Assembly: GCA_973895155.1 (NCBI GenBank)
Contig: OZ316897.1
Span: forward strand, 20,336,001 to 20,400,000
DNA length: 64,000 bases
Source of the DNA: Marsupella aquatica
Lineage: Eukaryota > Marchantiophyta
Direction of reading: 5' to 3'
Notes under the pieces: model-generated
The model's database searches: none
What the model was told of the DNA's origin: nothing
Seen by the model: only the letters and a program-made list of their open reading frames with translations
Part shown: positions 58,013-64,000 of the stretch, piece by piece
Position numbering within the stretch: the stretch's first letter is position 1
Layout of the letters: every line of letters starts with the position of its first letter
Translations under genes and position numbers: made by a program

Positions 58013-59138
58013 TCATGCATCCTGAAATCAAATTCTCAATCACCAAATCCCGTCACCCGTAGCAATGTCAATTCCCTGGCCCGAAACAGCCCCCGTAGCC
58101 CGATTAATTTATTTCTCTCAATCCCCTCCGTCGTCACTCCATGTTGCTGTCGTTAATGCCCGGACAGTCCCCGCAATCCCCCATGACTGAGCCTTGAGAA
58201 GAATTGGAGAGAAAGCTCAAATAATTGTAACATAAGGAGAAAGCTTTCGGCAATAAGGGAGAGAAACTCGAGTTTGCTTTCGGCAAGAGAAGGGTCGTGT
58301 GAAAAGGAGAAAAGAGGGGAGAGAAAAAAAACAACGAAAACCCCCCCGGGAGCAGCTTTTCGCCATGCGCCCCGGAGCCCTCCTTTGTCCCGACTCGCGG
58401 GAGTCCCCCTTCCTCGCAGCTTGCGCCTCACGGCCCGCAGCTCGCGGACGCTTCCCCTTCCTCGCACGGCAGCTCGCAGCTCGCGGCTCGCGGCTCACTC
58501 GCGGACGCTTCCCCTTCCTCGCACGGCAGCTCGCGGACCTCCTTAGGAGGGATTTATTTTTAAACCCCCCCATACTCCTCACTCGCGGCAGCTCGCAGCT
58601 CGCGGCTCGCGGCTCACTCGCGAACGCTTCCCCTTCCTCGCACGGCAGCTCGTGGATCTCCTTAGGAGGGATTTGTTTTAAAACCCCCCCATACTCCTCA
58701 CTCACGGCAGCTCGTAGCAGCTCCCGGCTCGCGGCTCACTCGCGGACGCTTCCCCTTCCTCACACGGCAGCTCGCAGCTCGCGCCTCGCACCTCGCACCT
58801 CGCGGAAGGATTTAATGGGGGTTTAATTAAACCCCCCATACTCCTCCAGTCCTGCCTGAGTGTTGCTTTAGAAGGGGTGTTACCAAAAAATTAAAAATGC
58901 TTATTTCCCGGACTTCCTTACCTTCCCGGAAAGTCACAATTTTAAACCCCCCCAGGTTTTTGCCCCATAATTAACCCGAGTCTAGACAAAACTGTTGGGG
59001 TCTCCGACTATCCCGAGATGCTTTAAAAAAAACTTTATAGATTTAAAGAACATTAAAAAAAACTTGCATCTATGGGCTTATTTATTTATAGGTGTCTTGC
59101 TGGTGACACTAATGGTGATTTACCGTGGCGGGACCCCG
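58013..59138. other. CACTA internal non-coding stretch with a GC-rich array
   Basis: It follows the 5' end of the coiled-coil ORF. It contains the GC-rich array at 58430-58830, several runs of C (for example 'aaccccccc'), and AT-rich sequence from 58860 to the transposase remnant. No gene is supported. Confidence 0.5.
58430..58830. repeat. GC-rich tandem repeats
   Basis: Two nested periodicities. Short 'gcagctcgcggctcgcggct'-like strings are built from 'ggcagctcg' and 'cggctcg'. A larger unit of about 130 bp contains 'cgcttccccttcctcgcacg', 'ctccttaggagggattt' and 'aaaccccccatactcctcac', repeated about three times. Long frames across it on either strand are artefacts of the repeat. Confidence 0.85.
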
Positions 59139-60689
59139 TCACATAGCTCCTCTCTTAATTGCAAAGCGTCCCCGCGAGCACCATACTCTTCCTCCATGTA
59201 GTATTTCTTTAGGCGTTCTTGATTGATCCGTGTGTTGAGTAGTCAAAATGATGATTGCTCTAAGTATGAACGGGTTCAGCCTCCCAAGCCTCTGCAGCAC
59301 ATCATATGTGAGAACTCCTTCATCCCATAGCTTCTTCAATTCTTCCACAAGGGGAGCCAGGTACACGTCTATGTTGGCAGACACAGTAGAGTCTGGCCCT
59401 GGTAGCAACAGAACTAGGAGAACAAAAAATCTCTTTGTAGTCATCCAAGGAGGAAGGTTGTAATTCAAAATAGTTACAGGCCAGCATGAGAACTTATTGT
59501 TCTTGTCTCCAAATGGGTTTACCCCATCCAATGACAACCCAAGCCTCACATTCCTTGGCTCTGTTGCAAATTCTGGAAACATCTCATCTATGAGTTTCCA
59601 CTGTCTTGAATCGGCAGCATGTCGTTGCAGCCCATCCGAGCTTTTTTTTGAAGCTGCCCAAGTCATCATCTTTGAGATAGCAAGGCTTCTAAACATCCGT
59701 TGAAGCCTAGGAATGAGTGGAAAATGACGAAGTACCTTTGCTGGAACTAAAGACTTCCCTGCGTTTCAATACCTGTGCTTCCCACAGACAATGCATCTCA
59801 AGAGATCCTTATACTGATTTCTGAAGAGAATATGCCCATCAGGACAAGCATGGATGGAATCATAGTTCAATCCAAGATTAGATATGCATCTTTTAGCCTC
59901 ATACATGCTTTTTGGCAAAAGATTATCAGGCGGTAGCACAGTCAGTCGTAGGAAGGCCAACAACTCAGAAACAAAAATGTTGGGGACATTGTGGTTGCCG
60001 CAAATGTTCAGGAACATGATGACAAATGCTAGTTTGGAACACTTGCTACCGGGATAAAGGGGGTGCCTGCATTCCTGAATTTGCACAGGAGAGCCAAACA
60101 TCCAATCATGCCCAGGGGTTTCTTGCCCTATCTCAAACTCATCTAGAGGATTGTCAACTGGGGGCACACTTGCATCAGCATCAGTGTTGTCTTCATTGTC
60201 CAACCCATCATGAAATGCATCCAAGTTCTGAAAGATGTCTCGCACCATCTGTTCCACATGAATGCCTTCGTCACGTGGCTCTGCCCGACGAATGTCCTGT
60301 TGGTGGTCAGTGATCCCACATAGACTAGCAACATCATTGTCCAAATCACCTGGCAGATCCACCTCCGACCGTCGCACAACATTGGCAGCCTCAAAATCTG
60401 CCCTCCACTCCTCATCAGACGTATCTTCCTCCGCTGGATCATTCCAAACTCGATGTCGTGGATCTCACCCATTCACCACAATATGCCGCCAAACCTCACT
60501 GAGGACCCTGCTATGAGTCCCTTGGCAGATTTCACAAGGACATCTCATCCTACTGGCTCCTGCAAGTCTATTTCTTAATGTTTCACGCTGCCAAAGCTTA
60601 TTGTCATGGCGTGCAACCCTTATGGGATGATGTAAAGGCAATGGCTGTGCATTGCGTTGGGTCTGGGGAGGGTGGTGACCAGGGTGCAT
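59139..60689 (-). pseudogene. CACTA TNP2-like transposase remnant
   Basis: One reading frame with two in-frame stops. It begins MHPGHHPP; RMRCPCEICQG is like the transposase-associated domain. The stop TGA at 60467-60465 (where TGG is expected) is followed by DPRHRVW and an acidic stretch, then LYPGSKCSKLAFVIMFLNIC, LPKSMYEAKRCISNLGLNYD, IHACPDGHILFRNQYKDLLR and CIVCGKHRY. A second TGA lies at 59768-59766. Then come VPAKVLRHFPLIPRLQRMFR, RHAADSRQWKLIDEMFPEFA, RNVRLGLSLDGVNPFG, WPVTILNYNLPPWM, LLPGPDS and DVYLAPLVEELKKLWDEGV. All these are TNP2-type landmarks. Similarity is lost soon after LTYDV, so the C-terminal half is deleted. It cannot supply a full transposase. Confidence 0.88.
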
Positions 60690-61233
60690 TGTAACAGACT
60701 GCAAACTCTGCAGTGATGAACAGTGGGTGAAAAGGGTAACAAAGTAGCCTACTAATGGTCAAAAGAAGAAGTGCATTGTTGTCATGTGAATTGGTCATGT
60801 ACCTGAGTTGAAGTTGTCAACAATACAAACAGCAAAGGATGTTTGCCCAGCTCTGTAAACACCCCGTTCAGTACGTACTGTCTCCCCAGCTCTGGAAACA
60901 CCCCGTTCAGTACGTACTGTCTCCCCAACTCTGTAAACACCCCGTTCAGTACGTACTGTCTCCGTAGGGGCCTTGCAACACTGTATGTAGACATGAGGAC
61001 AAAGCCACATCCCTGGTTAAGGAAAAGCCAACACGACACACAACACAGAAGATAGAATTTGAACAGAATTTGAACAGCATCCAAAGCAAAGAGATGATTT
61101 AATTGTGGAATGACATGATGAGAGGACAATGAATGTTTTTATTACAGATGGAATTTGAAGGAAACAAGTTCATCACTCAACAAGTATTCATTGTCTAAAT
61201 CACTAACACTGTCATGGCTCTTCATCAGATAAA
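60690..61233. other. Stretch between transposase and BRCT remnants
   Basis: It holds the 39-bp triple repeat at 60851-60967 and otherwise unremarkable AT-rich sequence. It may contain the transposase promoter. Confidence 0.5.
60851..60967. repeat. 39-bp tandem repeat, three copies, with palindromic core
   Basis: Units at 60851, 60890 and 60929 begin 'ctctg(t/g)aaacaccccgttc' and contain the perfect palindrome AGTACGTACT. The copies differ at only one to two bases each. They lie just upstream (minus orientation) of the transposase remnant. Confidence 0.95.
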
Positions 61234-62143
61234 CTAATCACTGTATTCGCCAGTGTTAGAAGAGTATTCGTCCTCATCACTCGTGGTTTCCCACTCTGTG
61301 GTTGTGTCCCTGAGTACATCATTAACTAATGGTTCATCACCTCCATCCCAGCTCTTACGTCTTTTGTACTTAGGCTTCTGAGGCCACACCTCATTCAGAT
61401 CAAAGGTTGCTTCATCAAGTACATTGCCTCTATCTAGTGACTCCACTTGCACGTGAAACCACTTGCAGGCCCCTACTAACCATCATCCGAACTAAAGTCT
61501 TTCCAACCATACGACAAAGTCTGGAATAGGATAGGGTGACCACATGAGTGGTAGAATCTATGAGGCGTTCATGCACCTCACCCTGCCTGTGCAGAATTTT
61601 GTGCTTGAAACGTCTCAACCTTCCCGGTGGAATCCCAACATCCACAAACATGACCTTAACCCCCCTAAACATGACCCGCACATGGGGGTTTATGACAGGC
61701 ATAGGATGCTCTAAGAGCTCTTGCCTAGTTCCCTGTGAAGCATCATCATATTGTGCTTTGAACTGCAAAATGTCTTTGGTGGCCCGTTTGTTCAACCATA
61801 TATCATACTCTGTTGGGTCCTGAAGGGTGCTATATTCTAGACAGTCATACATCCAAGAGACATCAACAACCTTAAGACCATAGGACTCTCTGTAAAAGTT
61901 GATGGTGCTCCAAAACCACTTCTGCATCACATCACACCAATCATCAGCGATGACGTGTGTGGTGTCTCTACTGATTTGTTTCAACACTATCCCTCCATTC
62001 TCAACCAATTGTCTTTTCATGAACTCCCATCTATTCGTGTCCTCCCCCCTAGTATGAGTGACAAAAATTGCTCTAACTCCAGCAAACGGTGTAGGAGGAA
62101 GGTCTGAGGCAAGCCTCTTCAGTGTCCTACTGGAGGTAGCCAT
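61234..62143 (-). pseudogene. Tandem-BRCT-domain gene, frameshifted near the end
   Basis: Starts at ATG 62143 (MATSSRTLKRLASDLPPTPF). BRCT-1, about residues 22-115, is GVRAIFVTHTRGEDTNRWEF, GGIVLKQISRDTTHVIAD, and VVDVSWMYDCLEY with the hallmark Trp. BRCT-2, about 155-235, is FRGVKVMFVDVGIPPGRLRR, GEVHERLIDSTTHVV, then GLQVV. The final helix (WFHVQVESLDRGNVLDEATF) lies in another frame from 61452, so one base has been lost or gained near 61455-61470. The tail is acidic. BRCT modules bind phosphopeptides or DNA ends and resemble those of DNA polymerase lambda or ligase IV here. No polymerase or ligase domain is attached. It lies upstream of, and is co-oriented with, the transposase. Confidence 0.7.
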
Positions 62144-62457
62144 GTGCAATGCAGCCTTTTGACAGTGTGAAGGAAAAAGTGGACACCCCTGATATCACCT
62201 GCAGATCCATGAGAATGCCTAAATATGCAATTCATACAAGGATTGCAACAGCAACAGAACAAACTTGGGTATCGCCACATTCACATTCACCATGACATCC
62301 ATAAACATGCATGATATTCATGTACATAGTGGGAATAACCATAATACAATAGGCAAGTTTGGAGTCCTGACTAGTTTAAAATGTGCAGGTATCCTGCCTA
62401 AGACAAAACTTGGCTAACCCCTAAAGTGAACGCATGGTAAATATAAACTCCACCACA
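62144..62457. other. Gap between PHD and BRCT frames
   Basis: 314 bp of AT-rich sequence without a frame. It is either an intron of a PHD-BRCT gene or the promoter of the BRCT gene. Confidence 0.4.
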
Positions 62458-63135
62458 TCAAAGCCAGGAGATATGATCATGGGCAGGTGTGCCAAGTACA
62501 GGGTCAATGGGATGCCTCGGGCAGTAAATCATCCACCGCTGCTGCCCGTGCGCAGTGTGCAGCCAGGGTTCTCTGTCTGGTGCAAAACCATGACGTTGAC
62601 TCTCTCTTAAGCAACCCTCATGCCAGGTGGTGGGACATCTCAAGCATTGAATTGCCTTTGCCATATGAGGGTCTTTGTGATCTTGCTTGCATGCTGTACA
62701 TGCATGCATGGGGCAAGACTCCACATCAAGCGGCAAGCACTCATGACAATAAAAACAAACACAATATGGCTGAGGGCACTGTCTGATTGCTGGAGAGACC
62801 ACGCCACACTTGAAACACTTGTGTATCTTATTCTTGCAATCTACACAAAACCAGGGTTCACCATCCTTGCCTGGTGCAATAACCACTGCAGGACACCTGC
62901 CTACAGTGTCACCAATTCTGTAGACATAGTGAAAATGACGATGGCAAGACCCATCACACACGGCCAGATCTCCATGGAAATCACATATCGCACACAACTA
63001 GGGACTACACTGACCCTTCTCAATGTCTGACCAGCGTTCAATCTTCAAGCTATGTGGCTCAATTGCCTCATTATGTTTCTGCTTTTTTTTTGTTTCAGTG
63101 GCATTTTTTACGGCTTTCCTCTTCTCCCTAGCCAT
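62458..63135 (-). pseudogene. EDM2/NSD-type PHD-finger protein gene with an in-frame stop
   Basis: A frame from ATG 63135 encodes a lysine-rich N-terminus (MAREKRKAVKNATETKKKQK, possible nuclear signal). It is interrupted by TAG 63000-62998 (CAG expected) and continues: CAICDFHGDLAVCDGSCHRH, WFCVDCKNKIHKCFKCGVV, CFYCHECLPLDVESCPMHAC, then ACKQDHKDPHMAKAIQCLRC and TTWHEGCL, ending HDHISWL. The Cys/His spacing is that of the linked PHD fingers of EDM2 and NSD proteins, which read histone H3 tails. Alternatively the TAG is part of an acceptor (ccctag|TTG) and the first part is a separate exon. It is 314 bp upstream of the BRCT gene on the same strand; one spliced gene is possible but no clean joint is seen. 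Confidence 0.65.
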
Positions 63136-64000
63136 TACAAAGACTGAACATTAAACAGACAAATGTGCAAAGTTATTACTATTGCATATAGTGAACGACC
63201 CCCTTCAAATGGCAAAACAAATTACACATGGGCAGTTCCCCTGAAGAAGCATCATTTGATAACATTGTCACCCGGACCACAACCAGTTTATTACCTCAAG
63301 TCTTGAGCCTCAATGTCCAATCCTCAGCCTGAATTCTGCCGTGTTTGTTCTGAAAACTTCTGTGATCAAATGATTTTTCAAGATTTTCAATAGCAAAGAT
63401 ATTTGCATCACACAAGAAAATTAGTTAGACAGTGTGAATGCAAATTTCAAAACACATAACAAAATTCAAACCACCATTTCAATTCAAACCAATTGGCCAT
63501 GCATGTTACTACAGCAATAAACAAATAATTAGGCTCAACAGACAGGAGTTCAGAACTTGCCATTTGAGATTGACAATCTGAACTTCAGATTCAGACGAAC
63601 TTGCCATTTGAGATTGACAATCTGAACTTCAGATTCAGACAGGACTTCATCCAATTCAGGAGTTCAGACAGGAGTTCAGACAATCTGAAGAGGACTTTGG
63701 ACTTCAATGAGGGACAGCCTGGCCAAATAGTTATCCTTGTGGCCTTCAGCTGCGTGTCTCAGGCTGAATTTCACTTTCCAGATTCGAGAGAGGCCTAGTT
63801 TTAGTAACTTTTGTCTGACTCAACTAATTGGGAGCATTCGACCTATTTGCTAGCTTGTAGTTAGCTTTGACTCTCTGACTGTCAGCTTCATTGACGACCC
63901 TCTTGAGATATAAACAATTAGAACAAACACAAGTTGTCAAGACATATTCCATCGGAGCCATTATTACCTATTATGTCTGAAAGGCAATGGCTTCTTCTAT
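63136..64000. other. Right end of window, upstream of the PHD gene
   Basis: No gene is supported. It contains the 44-bp tandem duplication at 63554-63641 and 'gagttcagacaggagttcag' repeats to 63690. The last bases 'ggcttcttctat' resemble a CACTA terminus but lack TAGTG. Confidence 0.45.
63554..63641. repeat. 44-bp tandem duplication
   Basis: Two copies (63554-63597, 63598-63641) start 'aacttgccatttgagattga' and end 'cttcagattcagac(g/a)'. The unit itself is rich in 'tctgaacttcaga'-type inverted motifs. Confidence 0.9.

Larger units (their letters stand above)
48009..64000 (-). mobile_element. CACTA (En/Spm-type) element, left terminus to beyond the right edge
   Basis: The left end reads CACTAGAAGAAACCGAGCC, the standard CACTA terminal form, joined to Copia-1 after CTT. 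It is followed by a subterminal repeat zone. A TNP2-like transposase remnant lies at 59139-60689 in the minus orientation, with further minus-strand genes (tandem BRCT, PHD) to the right. Copia-2 (6227 bp) is nested inside. No matching terminus (TTCTTCTAGTG) is seen before 64000, so the right end is outside the window. Assigning everything from 48009 to 64000 to one element is inference. Confidence 0.6.

Noticed and set aside
58153-58826. Long frames on both strands over the GC-rich array.
   Set aside because: Arg/Ser/Ala-rich products of a tandem repeat, with no domain or conserved start.
63989-64000. 'ggcttcttctat' as the right CACTA terminus.
   Set aside because: It lacks the obligatory TAGTG end and the GGTTTC portion of the left terminus; the match is too short.

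Overview
The window is plant nuclear DNA, most likely from a bryophyte and probably a liverwort. The main reason is a tandem pair of NLR immune-receptor genes whose N-terminus is an alpha/beta-hydrolase (hydrolase-NB-ARC-LRR, 'HNL'), an architecture described from liverworts. Genes are split by GT-AG introns, intergenic distances are long, and the right third is a nest of Ty1/copia and CACTA transposons with plant-type signatures (tRNA-iMet primer site TGGTATCAGAGC, TNP2-like transposase). Species cannot be fixed from the sequence alone.

Layout. 1-3040 (minus): the 5' part of a bacterial/archaeal-type GH15 glucoamylase-like gene running off the left edge, with a repeat-filled 1.86 kb intron that appears to use a GC donor. 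5787-7010 (minus): a single-exon ribonuclease-inhibitor-type LRR protein. 11182-13872 (minus): a three-exon gene of unrecognised family (315 aa by my splice model). 16356-18035 (minus): a three-exon DUF2306-type membrane protein (258 aa) with a 59-bp tandem duplication just upstream. 18.2-22.4 kb: gene-poor, with diverged tandem repeats and a solo copia LTR flanked by CTTTG target duplications. 23613-29623 (plus): HNL-1, five exons, about 1417 aa and apparently intact, with a recently amplified 72-bp LRR array. 33922-39585 (plus): HNL-2, its tandem paralogue with the same exon structure but a one-base deletion at the start of the LRR exon. The flanks of both HNL genes are homologous, so the duplication included promoter and 3' regions.

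42.4-64 kb is a three-layer nest. An old, decayed copia element (Copia-1, plus strand) is cut inside its RNase H region by a CACTA terminus at 48009. The CACTA element appears to run off the right edge. It carries a decayed TNP2-like transposase and, upstream in the same orientation, a tandem-BRCT gene and an EDM2/NSD-type PHD-finger gene, all with disabling changes. A young copia element (Copia-2, 50221-56447, minus strand), with apparently identical 511-bp LTRs and GCATC target duplications, is inserted into a decayed coiled-coil ORF within it. In both copia copies gag and pol lie in the same frame separated by one UGA, and Copia-2 has a perfect 10-bp hairpin 20 nt downstream. This is a candidate programmed readthrough signal.

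No rRNA, tRNA or CRISPR array is supported. Splice models rest on splice-site consensus, reading-frame continuity and comparison between the paralogues.
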